Below are positions 53,213 through 62,070 of a DNA stretch of 64,000 bases, piece by piece. The notes beneath the pieces were generated by a model. It did not search any database. It saw only the letters and a list, made by a program, of their open reading frames with translations, and was not told the origin of the DNA. The stretch comes from Streptomyces sp. R41 (GTDB taxonomy: Bacteria; Actinomycetota; Actinomycetes; Streptomycetales; Streptomycetaceae), in NCBI RefSeq assembly GCF_041053055.1, contig NZ_CP163443.1, positions 5,253,001 through 5,317,000 on the forward strand. The letters are read 5' to 3'. A program made the position numbers and the translations under genes. The first letter of the stretch is position 1. The number at the start of each line of letters is the position of its first letter.

Positions 53213-54718
53213 TCAGGGCGAACTGTCTCCGGCTGCCGCGCTCCGGCTGCCCCACTCGACCTGCGACCCGTCGAAGTGCGCCGCGTGCCGCGGCGGATGG
53301 GCTGCGGCACCGAGTACGAAGACGTCCTCGGCACCGTCCAGGACACCCCCCGATGGATCGTCGTCACCGGCTCGGCGCACCATGTCGCGCTCCGGCATGA
53401 AGATGTCGCGTACGACCACGGCGCACAGGTACAGCGTCCCCAGCAGGTGGACGGCGATGGCGACTTGGTACCCGTCGGTGGGCAGACCCTTGTGGGCGTC
53501 CCCACTGGTCGTGTACGCGAGGTACGTCCAGATGCCCAGGAAGTACGCGACCTCGCACGCCTGCCAGATCAGGAAGTCCCGCCAGCGCGGGCGGGCCAGC
53601 GCGGCGAGGGGAACCAGCCACAGGACGTACTGGGGCGAGTAGACCTTGTTGGTGAGGATGAAGGCCGCGACGATCAGGAAAGCGAGCTGGGCGAAGCGGG
53701 GGCGGCGCGGGGCGGTGAGCGTGAGCGCGGTCAGGCCCACGCAGATGAGCAGCATCATGATCAGCGCCCAGTTGTTCGCCGTCTCGAAGGTGATCGTGAT
53801 CTTCAGCCACTGCGAGATGAACAGGAACACCGATCCGAAGTCGACGCCGCGGTCGTGGCTGAAGCTGTAGAACTTCGCCCAGCCTTCCGGCGCGAAGTAC
53901 ATCACCGGAAGGTTCACGGCGAGCCAGGCGCCGACGGCGCCGAGCAGCGCGGTTCCGAACTCGCGCCACTTGCCGGCCCGCCAGCACAGCAGGAAGAGCG
54001 GTCCGAGCACCAGGAACGGGTAGAACTTGGCGGCCGTGGCAAGCCCGATCAGCACCCCGAACGCCAGAACCCGGCCCCGCGACCACATGAGCATCGCGGC
54101 GGCCAGCAGGGCCACGGCGAGAAGATCCCAGTTGATGGTGGCCGTGAGCGCGAAGGCGGGCGCGAGGGCGACCAGGAGGCCGTCCCAGGGGCGCCGGCGG
54201 TGGGTGCGCGCGGTGCACACGGCGATGACCGCCGCGCACACCATCAGCATCCCGGCGTTGACCATCCAGTAGATCTGCTCCTGGTCCTGGATGCTCCCGC
54301 TGCCCGGGGTGAGCCAGGCCGCGACCTCCATGAACACACCGGTCAGCACCGGGTACTCGAGGTAGTCCATGTCGCCGGGGATCTTGTCGAAGTACGGCAC
54401 AAGACCGTCGGCGAAGCCGCGACCCTGGTAGAGGTGCGGGATGTCGGAGTAGCAGGCGTGCGTGTACTGCGAGCTGGCTCCGAAGAACCAGCCACCGTCG
54501 TAGCACGGCAGCTTCTGCACCATGCCGAGGGCGAACATGCCGATAGCGACGAGCGCGACGACCCGCACGGGCGTCCACCAGGACGTCCCGAGCAGGGCTC
54601 GCCGCCCGATGGGGCCACCGATCAGCTCACTGCCGCTCGCGGCGACCTCGTCCTCCTTGGTCGGCCGTACCAGCTCCGGCTCGTGCGCGCTCGCTCGCGT
54701 CGTCTCTGCACTGGGCAT
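53213..54718 (-). CDS. Polytopic membrane protein, DUF2029/GT-C mannosyltransferase-like
   Basis: A protein of about 501 residues with ten or more hydrophobic helices. After a soluble lead, VRVVALVAIGMFALGMVQKL is the first helix, followed by an extracellular loop containing DIPHLYQGRGFADGLVPYFD. AFGVLIGLATAAKFYPFLVL and LTNKVYSPQYVLWLVP are typical of polyprenol-phosphate-mannose-dependent mannosyltransferases (DUF2029/PimE type). Acceptor unknown. ATG 54718 (MPSAETTRAS) is chosen; ATG 54727 would add three residues. Confidence 0.88.
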   Translation of the reverse strand: MPSAETTRASAHEPELVRPTKEDEVAASGSELIGGPIGRRALLGTSWWTPVRVVALVAIGMFALGMVQKLPCYDGGWFFGASSQYTHACYSDIPHLYQGRGFADGLVPYFDKIPGDMDYLEYPVLTGVFMEVAAWLTPGSGSIQDQEQIYWMVNAGMLMVCAAVIAVCTARTHRRRPWDGLLVALAPAFALTATINWDLLAVALLAAAMLMWSRGRVLAFGVLIGLATAAKFYPFLVLGPLFLLCWRAGKWREFGTALLGAVGAWLAVNLPVMYFAPEGWAKFYSFSHDRGVDFGSVFLFISQWLKITITFETANNWALIMMLLICVGLTALTLTAPRRPRFAQLAFLIVAAFILTNKVYSPQYVLWLVPLAALARPRWRDFLIWQACEVAYFLGIWTYLAYTTSGDAHKGLPTDGYQVAIAVHLLGTLYLCAVVVRDIFMPERDMVRRAGDDDPSGGVLDGAEDVFVLGAAAHPPRHAAHFDGSQVEWGSRSAAAGDSSP

Positions 54719-54755
54719 GCCGCACATCCTGCCGTACGCAGCTAGGAATACGACG

Positions 54756-54788
54756 AGGGCCGCCGCACCTGGTCGGTGCAGCGGCCCT
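54756..54788 (-). terminator. Hairpin terminator downstream of the PBP gene
   Basis: AGGGCCGC-C-GCACC pairs with GGTGC-A-GCGGCCCT around a 5-nt loop, with one internal C/A mismatch. On the minus strand it follows the penicillin-binding-protein stop and two parS sites, and precedes the next gene. Confidence 0.75.
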
Positions 54789-54789
54789 T

Positions 54790-54803
54790 GTTTCACGTGA
54801 AAC
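54790..54803. promoter_or_regulatory. parS site (exact)
   Basis: An exact GTTTCACGTGAAAC between the PBP and glycosyltransferase genes. It is paired with the next site, with centres 19 bp apart. Confidence 0.93.
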
Positions 54804-54808
54804 GGCGT

Positions 54809-54822
54809 GTTTCACGTGAAAC
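54809..54822. promoter_or_regulatory. parS site (exact)
   Basis: Second exact copy of the pair near the PBP stop codon. The extended 16-bp form TGTTTCACGTGAAACA is complete here. Confidence 0.93.
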
Positions 54823-54836
54823 ACGCACGGAGGCGG

Positions 54837-57548
54837 CTATCCGTTCGGCCCGCCGAAGATTCCTCCGTTGCCGTTGCCTCTGGAGTTCCCGGTGGTCGTG
54901 GTCTCCGTCGGTGTGGCGCTCACCCCTCCGTCGGTTCCACCGGTGTCCGTGCCACCCGTGTCCGTCCCGCCGGTACTGCCGCAGTTCAAGTCCCACTTCT
55001 TGCAGGTCTCGCTCACCGAGGGTGAGGGAGACGTCAGACTCTCGCTGGGGGTCGGAGTCGGCGTCGCACTCTCCGTGGCACTCTCGGTGGGCGAGGGGGT
55101 CACGCTCGGGCTCGGGGTGTCGTTGAGGACCTCGCCGATCGGCTCGGGGGTCGGGAAGTCCTTCACGGGCTGGTCCTTGAGCGCCTGCTCCATGTAGTCC
55201 CGCCAGATCTGGGACGGGAACGAGGCACCGTGGATGGTCTTCTCGCCACCAGTGCCGTACATCTGCAAGAACTCGCGGTTCTTCTTGGTCTCGTCGTCGT
55301 CCATGCGGTACATGCCGATCGCGGTCGACAGCTGAGGGGTGTATCCGACGAACCAGGCGGACTTGTTGCCGTCGGTGGTACCGGTCTTACCGGCCACTTC
55401 ACGACCGGTCAGCTGGGCGTTGGTACCGGTTCCCTTCTCGACAACTGTCTTCAGGACGTCGGTGACGTTGTCGGCGACCTGCTCGGTGAAGGCGATCTTG
55501 GTCTTCTCGATGTCGGTGTGCTGGAAGACCGTGCCGTCCTTGTCGGTGACCTTGTCGACCGAGTACGGGTCACGCTGCTTGCCACTGGCCGCGAAGGTCG
55601 CGTACGCGCCGGCCATACGGATCGCGCTCGGGGAGGAGGTACCAAGGGAGAAGGAGGGATAGTTGGCGCTGGCGAGACTCGACTCCTTGATGCCGGCGCT
55701 CAGGACGGCATCCTTCACCTTGTCCAGACCGACGTCCATGCCCAGCTGGACATAGGCGGAGTTGACGGACTCGCGCATCGCCTCACGCAGGTCGATCTTG
55801 TAGCTGGGCGGGTTGTACGACTGCTCACCGTCGTTCTTCTGCAGCCACTCCTTGCCCTTGTCGTCCTTCCAGTCGGTGCCGTCGTAGTCCTTGATCTTCA
55901 GCTCGTTCTTGCCGCTGTACAGGCTCTTCGGCGAGACGATGGTGCGTTCGTCCTGCGCCTGGACCGGGTCGCCGTCGGGATCACGGGCACCCCACGACAT
56001 GGCTGCCGCGAGCACGAAGGGCTTGAACGTCGAACCCACCTGAGCACCGGTCTGGTCGGCATTGTTGGTGAAGTGCTTGGTCGCGTCCTCACCGCCGTAG
56101 ATGGCCTTGATCGCGCCGGTGTCCGGGTCGACGGAGGCCCCGCCGAACTGGACGTACTTGTCCGTCTTCGGGCGCAGCTTGGGCTTGATGTTGGCCTTCT
56201 GGACCTTCTTCACGGCGGACTGGAGCGCGTCGACCTTCGTCTTGTCGAAGGTCGTGTGGATCTCGTAACCGCCCTGCTGGAGCTTGTCCGCGGTGATGCC
56301 GGTCTTGTCGCTGTTGTTGATGAGGTACGAATTGGCCAGGTCGACGAGGTAGCCGATCTGTCCGCTCAGCGCGACGTTCGACCGCGGGGGCTGAACCGTG
56401 GGGAACGTGGTGTACTTGCTCCGCTCCGCGGCGGTCAGGCGCTTGTCCTTGACCTCTTCGTCGAGGATCCACTTCCAGCGGGCCTCGGCGCGCTTGCGGT
56501 TGGCCTGCGGAGTGGCGTTCACCGGGTCTATCGACTGGGCGCCCGCCGGGTCGTAGTACGTGGCGCCCTTGAGCACCGCCGCCAGGAAGGCGCACTCGCT
56601 CGGGCTCAGATTCGTGGCGTCCTTGTTGAAGTAGGCGCGCGCCGCCGCCTGGATGCCGTAGGCGTTGCGACCGTAGTAGGCGGAGTTCAGGTAGCCGGCC
56701 ATGATGTCCTCCTTGGGCACAGAGGCACCGACCTTTATGGAGACGAACAGCTCCTTGAACTTCCGGGAGATCGTCTGCGACTGGTCGTCCAGCATCGCGT
56801 TCTTCACGTACTGCTGGGTGATGGTGGAGCCACCCTGCGTCTGGCCGCCCTTGGCCATGTTGACGAAGGCGCGGGCGATACCCATCGGGTCGATGCCGCT
56901 GTCGGTCTCGAACGTCTTGTTCTCGGCCGACATGACCGCGTACCGCATCTCCTTGGGGATCTGCGCGTAGCTGATGATCTGGCGGTTCGTCTCACCGCCG
57001 GTGGCGACCATCGGCTTGTTGTTGGCCCAGTAGTAGACGTTGTTCTGCGCCTTGGCGGTTTTCGCGAGGTCCGGGACGCCCACCATCGCGTACGCGACAC
57101 CCGCGATCGCCACCAGGCTGCCGAAGAAGCCGATGAACACTCCCGTCACGAGCTTCCAGGACGGGACCCAGCGCGCGGCTCCGTACTTGCCCGCGCGCGG
57201 GTAGTCGATGAAGCGCTTCTTGGCAGGCCCGGAGGCACGGCCTCGACCGCGCCCCGGCCCGTTCGGGCCCGGGGGGCCACCGCGTCGGCCGCCTCCGGCG
57301 CCACCTCGGCCCGCGCCGTCGGCCGCTCTGCGTCGGCTTCCGCCACTACTTCTCTGTGCCGCCCGCCGGGCCTCGGCACGGCCACCGTACGGGCGCTCTT
57401 CACCCCCCGACCCATAGGAGTCGGAAGGAGACCCGGTGGCGCCTCGCGGTGCCGCACGGCGACCGGAGGACGCGCCGGGCTGGCCGCGTCGGGCCGCGGC
57501 ACGTCCGCCTTCCTGCGGCTGCGGCAGTTTGCGACGGTGCTCGCTCAT
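54837..57548 (-). CDS. Bifunctional class A penicillin-binding protein
   Basis: A 903-residue protein. A basic, disordered cytoplasmic tail of about 130 residues precedes one membrane helix (VTGVFIGFFGSLVAIAGVAY). The glycosyltransferase (GT51) domain has MSAENKTFETDSGIDPMGIA, with catalytic Glu, and QGGSTITQQYVKN. The transpeptidase has GSTFKPF (S-x-x-K serine), SVNSAY and KTGTTDGNKSAWFVGYTP. The C-terminal about 100 residues are a Ser/Thr/Pro tail with GGTDTGG repeats and two cysteines (CKKWDLNC), outside the cell. It polymerises and cross-links peptidoglycan. Confidence 0.97.
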   Translation of the reverse strand: MSEHRRKLPQPQEGGRAAARRGQPGASSGRRAAPRGATGSPSDSYGSGGEERPYGGRAEARRAAQRSSGGSRRRAADGAGRGGAGGGRRGGPPGPNGPGRGRGRASGPAKKRFIDYPRAGKYGAARWVPSWKLVTGVFIGFFGSLVAIAGVAYAMVGVPDLAKTAKAQNNVYYWANNKPMVATGGETNRQIISYAQIPKEMRYAVMSAENKTFETDSGIDPMGIARAFVNMAKGGQTQGGSTITQQYVKNAMLDDQSQTISRKFKELFVSIKVGASVPKEDIMAGYLNSAYYGRNAYGIQAAARAYFNKDATNLSPSECAFLAAVLKGATYYDPAGAQSIDPVNATPQANRKRAEARWKWILDEEVKDKRLTAAERSKYTTFPTVQPPRSNVALSGQIGYLVDLANSYLINNSDKTGITADKLQQGGYEIHTTFDKTKVDALQSAVKKVQKANIKPKLRPKTDKYVQFGGASVDPDTGAIKAIYGGEDATKHFTNNADQTGAQVGSTFKPFVLAAAMSWGARDPDGDPVQAQDERTIVSPKSLYSGKNELKIKDYDGTDWKDDKGKEWLQKNDGEQSYNPPSYKIDLREAMRESVNSAYVQLGMDVGLDKVKDAVLSAGIKESSLASANYPSFSLGTSSPSAIRMAGAYATFAASGKQRDPYSVDKVTDKDGTVFQHTDIEKTKIAFTEQVADNVTDVLKTVVEKGTGTNAQLTGREVAGKTGTTDGNKSAWFVGYTPQLSTAIGMYRMDDDETKKNREFLQMYGTGGEKTIHGASFPSQIWRDYMEQALKDQPVKDFPTPEPIGEVLNDTPSPSVTPSPTESATESATPTPTPSESLTSPSPSVSETCKKWDLNCGSTGGTDTGGTDTGGTDGGVSATPTETTTTGNSRGNGNGGIFGGPNG

Positions 57549-57922
57549 CGAACGATTACTCCTCGGGCAGGCGCACCCATGCGCGCCTGGAAACGGCGGC
57601 TGGTTTCCGGTCCCCCCGAAGTACGGATGCGGTCGTTTGCGCATTCACCCGTACTGCACCAAAGACGATGACGCCCTCAGGCGTCACTCGGTTCCCGGTG
57701 GTGTGCATGCCGCACAGACTACGCACCGTCAAAACCCACCTAGGGCCGAAGTTCACCCCAAATCAGGCAACTCGCTTCGTATGAATCGGTGATGTGACGC
57801 CGTTCACCGTGACCCCTCTTGTCGCATCCGAAGGACCGTTCTATCGTGCTGATGTATCGAGTCGATACATCAGCGCGGCATAAAGGCCGTGCCGACGAGG
57901 CAGCGACAGGGAGGAGGCGACG
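57549..57922. other. Gene-free divergent region PBP/PadR
   Basis: A 374-bp region containing the promoters of the PBP gene (minus) and the PadR-ino1 unit (plus). It holds the PadR-type operator near its right end. Otherwise no gene or known RNA element is visible. Confidence 0.5.
57849..57873. promoter_or_regulatory. PadR-type operator
   Basis: CTGATGTATCGA and TCGATACATCAG are perfect 12-bp inverted arms around a single G. The core ATGT...ACAT fits the PadR-family operator pattern. It lies 50 bp upstream of the padR-like ATG, where it could give autoregulation and control ino1. Confidence 0.75.
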
Positions 57923-58606
57923 ATGAGCCGGCGTTCCGGGATCCTCGAGTTCGCCGTACTCGGCCTGCTCCGCGAGTCACCGATGCACGGCTATGAGCTG
58001 CGCAAACGACTCAATACGTCACTGGGTGTGTTCCGTGCCTTCAGCTACGGGACGCTCTACCCCTGCCTCAAGACGCTGGTCGCCAACGGCTGGTTGATCG
58101 AGGAAGCGGGGTCCGCACCCGAGGACGCCCTCGCCGCTACACTCGCCGGGCGCCGCGCCAAGATCGTCTATCGGTTGACGGCGGAAGGTAAGGAGCACTT
58201 CGAGGAACTGCTCTCGCAGACGGGTCCCGACGCGTACGAGGACGAGCACTTCGCCGCTCGCTTCGCCTTCTTCGGGCAGACGTCACGCGATGTACGCATG
58301 CGCGTACTGGAGGGCCGCCGCAGCCGGCTCGAGGAGCGTCTGGAGAAGATGCGCGCCTCTCTGGCGCGCACCCGAGAGCGCCTCGACGACTACACGCTTG
58401 AGCTCCAGCGCCACGGAATGGAGTCCGTGGAGCGCGAAGTGCGCTGGCTGAACGAGCTCATCGAGAGCGAGCGGGCCGGACGGGACCTGAAGGGTTCCGC
58501 CTCCGAAGGCTCCGCTCAGCAGGACAGCACATCTGGAGAGACGGGCGGCCTGCCCCGGCACCGGGACAGCACCCGGCCGGATCCGTCCGACGACACCACC
58601 ACGTGA
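57923..58606 (+). CDS. PadR family transcriptional regulator
   Basis: A 227-residue regulator with a PadR winged helix ([56 protein letters not shown]) and a long C-terminal coiled-coil dimerisation region ([20 protein letters not shown]). The last about 30 residues are disordered. ATG 57923 follows GGGAGGAGG. It ends 43 bp before the inositol-phosphate synthase gene and probably shares its transcript. A perfect ATGT/ACAT operator lies in front. Confidence 0.93.
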   Translation: MSRRSGILEFAVLGLLRESPMHGYELRKRLNTSLGVFRAFSYGTLYPCLKTLVANGWLIEEAGSAPEDALAATLAGRRAKIVYRLTAEGKEHFEELLSQTGPDAYEDEHFAARFAFFGQTSRDVRMRVLEGRRSRLEERLEKMRASLARTRERLDDYTLELQRHGMESVEREVRWLNELIESERAGRDLKGSASEGSAQQDSTSGETGGLPRHRDSTRPDPSDDTTT

Positions 58607-58649
58607 GACCCATTCGGGGTTTCACCGATACACACAGGGAGCAACCGGA

Positions 58650-59732
58650 ATGGGTTCGGTTCGCGTAGCCATCGTCGGCGTGGGCAACTGCGCCGCCTCG
58701 CTGGTGCAGGGCGTCGAGTACTACAAGGACGCCGACCCGGCGTCCAAGGTGCCCGGCCTGATGCACGTCCAGTTCGGCGACTACCACGTCGGCGACGTCG
58801 AGTTCGTCGCCGCCTTCGACGTCGACGCGAAGAAGGTCGGCCTCGACCTCTCCGACGCCATCGGTGCCAGCGAGAACAACACCATCAAGATCTGTGACGT
58901 CCCGAACAAGGGCATCACGGTCCAGCGCGGTCACACGCTCGACGGTCTCGGCAAGTACTACCGCCAGACCATCGAGGAGTCCGACGCGGCTCCGGTCGAC
59001 GTCGTCCAGATCCTCAAGGACAAGCAGGTCGACGTCCTCGTCTGCTACCTGCCGGTCGGTTCCGAGGACGCGGCGAAGTTCTACGCCCAGTGCGCCATCG
59101 ACGCCAAGGTCGCCTTCGTCAACGCTCTCCCGGTCTTCATCGCCGGCACCAAGGAGTGGGCGGACAAGTTCACCGAGGCGGGCGTCCCGATCGTCGGTGA
59201 CGACATCAAGTCGCAGGTCGGCGCCACCATCACGCACCGCGTAATGGCGAAGCTGTTCGAGGACCGCGGTGTCCGTCTTGAGCGCACCATGCAGCTCAAC
59301 GTCGGCGGCAACATGGACTTCAAGAACATGCTGGAGCGCGACCGCCTCGAGTCCAAGAAGATCTCGAAGACGCAGGCCGTCACCTCGCAGATCCCCGACC
59401 GCGACATGGGCGAGAAGAACGTCCACATCGGCCCGTCGGACTACGTGGCCTGGCTGGACGACCGCAAGTGGGCGTACGTGCGCCTCGAGGGCCGCGCCTT
59501 CGGCGACGTCCCGCTGAACCTGGAGTACAAGCTCGAGGTCTGGGACTCCCCGAACTCCGCGGGTGTCATCATCGACGCCCTGCGCGCCGCGAAGATCGCC
59601 AAGGACCGCGGTATCGGCGGCCCGATCCTGTCGGCGTCTTCGTACTTCATGAAGTCCCCGCCGGTCCAGTACTTCGACGACGAGGCCTACGACAACGTCG
59701 AGAAGTTCATCAAGGGCGAGGTCGAGCGCTAA
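58650..59732 (+). CDS. ino1: Inositol-3-phosphate synthase
   Basis: A 360-residue enzyme that converts glucose 6-phosphate to myo-inositol 3-phosphate with NAD+. It starts [20 protein letters not shown] (Rossmann). NPxxx-type signatures are [40 protein letters not shown] and [13 protein letters not shown] (catalytic lysines). The length matches the short actinobacterial/archaeal form. Product use includes phosphatidylinositol and mycothiol. It is coupled to a PadR gene 43 bp upstream. A hairpin terminator follows. Confidence 0.97.
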   Translation: MGSVRVAIVGVGNCAASLVQGVEYYKDADPASKVPGLMHVQFGDYHVGDVEFVAAFDVDAKKVGLDLSDAIGASENNTIKICDVPNKGITVQRGHTLDGLGKYYRQTIEESDAAPVDVVQILKDKQVDVLVCYLPVGSEDAAKFYAQCAIDAKVAFVNALPVFIAGTKEWADKFTEAGVPIVGDDIKSQVGATITHRVMAKLFEDRGVRLERTMQLNVGGNMDFKNMLERDRLESKKISKTQAVTSQIPDRDMGEKNVHIGPSDYVAWLDDRKWAYVRLEGRAFGDVPLNLEYKLEVWDSPNSAGVIIDALRAAKIAKDRGIGGPILSASSYFMKSPPVQYFDDEAYDNVEKFIKGEVER

Positions 59733-59779
59733 GCGAGACACGGCGCTCTGCGCTAAAACTCGTCTCGTTGAAGGCTGTT

Positions 59780-59812
59780 GAGGGTCCCTGGGCATTCCGC
59801 CCCGGGACCCTC
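59780..59812 (+). terminator. Hairpin terminator downstream of ino1
   Basis: GAGGGTCCC (59780-59788) and GGGACCCTC (59804-59812) form a perfect 9-bp stem with further pairing in the 15-nt loop. It closes the PadR-ino1 unit. The TnpB element begins about 40 bp beyond it. Confidence 0.85.
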
Positions 59813-59853
59813 CTCGTATGTGAGGGTCAGCAGCAGTGCCTCGATTGACCTGC

Positions 59854-62042
59854 TTCTCCTGGGTGTTGCTGTGATTCTTGCGGGTTGCGTCCGGTCGGGT
59901 GTGACTTTGTGGGGTTGGGTTCGTTGGGTATGTCAGTCCGATCGTCGGACAGATGAGTCATCGGGGCAGGGGTGGGTGGTGTGCGGCGGAAGATCGTGGT
60001 GGGGGAAGGGGAGACGGAGCGGGTCGCGTGTGCTACCGCGTCCGCTTTCCGGGGCCTGGACACGGTCACCGGTGAGGTGCTGAACACGACGCGGCTCGCG
60101 GTGCGGGTGGGCTGGCTGACCGGTCTGGTGGAGTCGATGGCCGCCGCCGTGATCGCCGGGCATTGGTCGCGGCCGGAGATCGAGCAGCTCGCTTCCGGGC
60201 GCGCCCCGTCGGGAGAGAAACTGCCGCCGAACGCATGGATGGCGTTGCGCACGCTGGGCTGGACCGCTGCTGTGCCCGAGGGGCGGTATGTGCCGGACCG
60301 GGTGCGCAGGATCGCCGAGGAACAGGCCGGAAGAGTACTGCGCTCGGCCCACTGGCGTTCCCGCATCGTGGACGCCGTCCTGGCCACCTGGCCTGCTGAC
60401 AATCCTGATCCGCTGCGGCGTACCGATGCGGAGTGGCAGGCGCTGCGGGAGACATGTCCGGACGGCGCTGCGGTGCCCGTGTCGGTCCTGCGGGGACGCA
60501 CCCGCCAGGTGCAGCGCTTCATCGCCGCCCGTCACCGGATGCCTGCGGATGTGTCCGAACTGGAGGCCGCTCCGGGCGCAGGCCGTCAGGTGGTCCTGGC
60601 CGCCGCGGACAAGCAGCTGACCACGCTGACCCGCTGCGAGGACGACCCCGCCCACTACGGGGTGCTGACGGTACGCCTCCCTGTGCGTCCCGACCCGCGC
60701 TCGCGTACCGACTGGCGTCCGGTGGTCCTGCGCTTCCGGCTGCCCCCGACCGTCGACGCGACGGCCGCCCTGCACGCCCCCACCCTGCGCCTGCGTGACG
60801 GCCAGATACGCATCGATCTCGCGTACACCGCCGCTGCCCCGAAGAGCCGACGGGACGGCCACACCCGTGCGGTGGCCTTCGACTACGGGCTGAACACCCT
60901 CCTCACCGGCGGCACCCTCACCCTCACCGGCGGCACCCAGCCCGCTGTCCTCACCGACGGTAGGCCCGTGTTCCTCCGCGTGGACGGGGCCTTGGCGAAA
61001 GCCGACCGGCTACGCATCGAAGCCGAACAGCTGTGGACCAAGACCGCCCACCTGGACATCCTCATCGAGGGCCACCACACCCAAGGCTCCCGCCCCGACC
61101 CGATGGACGTGGCCAAACTGGCCGTGCTGCGGACCGAGCACCGGTGGGTCAGCCGACGGCGTGAACGGCTGAACCGGGCACTCGCCCAGGCAGCGGCCCG
61201 CTTCATGGTGGACCACGCGCGGGCCGCCAAGGCAAGCGTCATCTACCTCGAAGATTTGCGGGACATGGAGGCCCGGGGCAAGGGCCGCACCCTCAACACC
61301 CGCCTGTCCTCCAGTGTCCGCGGCCAGATCGTCACCGCCACCGTCCACGCCGCAGCCCGGCACGGCATCGCGGTGGTCATCGTGCCCGCGCGGGGGACGT
61401 CGAAGTACTGCCCCCGCTGCCTGACCGCCTTCCGCCACCACGCCGCCCCCGACCGTCCCGAACGCGGCTGGAAATGGGCCACCTGCCCGAACCCGGCCTG
61501 CCGTTACAGCGCTGACCGCGATGTCGCGGCCTGGCAGCGGATCGGCGCCCGCGGCCTCCAACACCAACCCCACACCGTCCTTAACCGCACCGACGGCAGC
61601 TATACGCTCCGCCGCACGGTTGAGGAACTGGACCAGCCGGTCCGGCACTCCCCCCACCCGGTCCCACCCCCGTCCGGTCCGCAAGTTCGGCCTGTGGACC
61701 GGACGAAGGCGGGGCCGACGAGAAGATGCCCTGTGCCCAGGAAGCGACGCAGGGTCCCCGCCCCACCCGGACCACCACCGGCGCCGATTCCGGCCGTCGG
61801 CAGTGGTCCAGGTGGAGAGCGTCCGGCGGGGCGGACGCCCCAGCCACCCACCCACCGCACCCGGCGGTGGCGCAGGCGGCAGGCACCGCACACGATGAGC
61901 ACCCCCACCCGGCACGAGCCGTATGGGGCCAGACTCGGCGCAGGCTTCCGCCTGCACGCCCACGCCACCTCCTGGGGGCCGAGACACCGGCAGCCGAGAT
62001 CTCTTTTCCACCGGGGCGAAAACCCAGCCCCACCCAGGAAAA
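59854..62042 (+). mobile_element. Solitary TnpB-type insertion (IS605/IS1341-like)
   Basis: A 2.2-kb unit carrying a TnpB gene and no TnpA. The ends show an imperfect inverted match: TTCTCCTGGGTGTTGCTGTG at 59854 and, reversed, TTTTCCTGGGTGGGGCTGGG at 62042, with 18 of 23 positions identical. It sits exactly between the ino1 terminator and the start of the next gene. The element boundaries are inferred from these ends and are not proved, as typical IS605 elements lack inverted ends. Confidence 0.55.
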
Positions 62043-62047
62043 CCTAA
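59972..62047 (+). CDS. tnpB: TnpB-family RNA-guided nuclease-like protein
   Basis: A 691-codon frame whose functional part ends near residue 530. The split RuvC nuclease is intact: Asp304 (AVAFDYGLN), Glu427 (VIYLEDLRDME) and Asp517 (SADRDVAAWQRIG). A zinc ribbon lies between them (Cys480, CPRC, and CPNPAC). TnpB proteins are guided by an omega-RNA from the element's 3' end. Residues after 530 are a Pro/Arg-rich low-complexity tail, which probably reflects that RNA-coding end rather than protein. The N-terminal 300 residues are longer than in short TnpBs. GTG 59972 follows GGGGCAGGG. Confidence 0.85.
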   Translation: MGGVRRKIVVGEGETERVACATASAFRGLDTVTGEVLNTTRLAVRVGWLTGLVESMAAAVIAGHWSRPEIEQLASGRAPSGEKLPPNAWMALRTLGWTAAVPEGRYVPDRVRRIAEEQAGRVLRSAHWRSRIVDAVLATWPADNPDPLRRTDAEWQALRETCPDGAAVPVSVLRGRTRQVQRFIAARHRMPADVSELEAAPGAGRQVVLAAADKQLTTLTRCEDDPAHYGVLTVRLPVRPDPRSRTDWRPVVLRFRLPPTVDATAALHAPTLRLRDGQIRIDLAYTAAAPKSRRDGHTRAVAFDYGLNTLLTGGTLTLTGGTQPAVLTDGRPVFLRVDGALAKADRLRIEAEQLWTKTAHLDILIEGHHTQGSRPDPMDVAKLAVLRTEHRWVSRRRERLNRALAQAAARFMVDHARAAKASVIYLEDLRDMEARGKGRTLNTRLSSSVRGQIVTATVHAAARHGIAVVIVPARGTSKYCPRCLTAFRHHAAPDRPERGWKWATCPNPACRYSADRDVAAWQRIGARGLQHQPHTVLNRTDGSYTLRRTVEELDQPVRHSPHPVPPPSGPQVRPVDRTKAGPTRRCPVPRKRRRVPAPPGPPPAPIPAVGSGPGGERPAGRTPQPPTHRTRRWRRRQAPHTMSTPTRHEPYGARLGAGFRLHAHATSWGPRHRQPRSLFHRGENPAPPRKT

Positions 62048-62070
62048 GCTCATCTGAGACGCTGTGCCCC

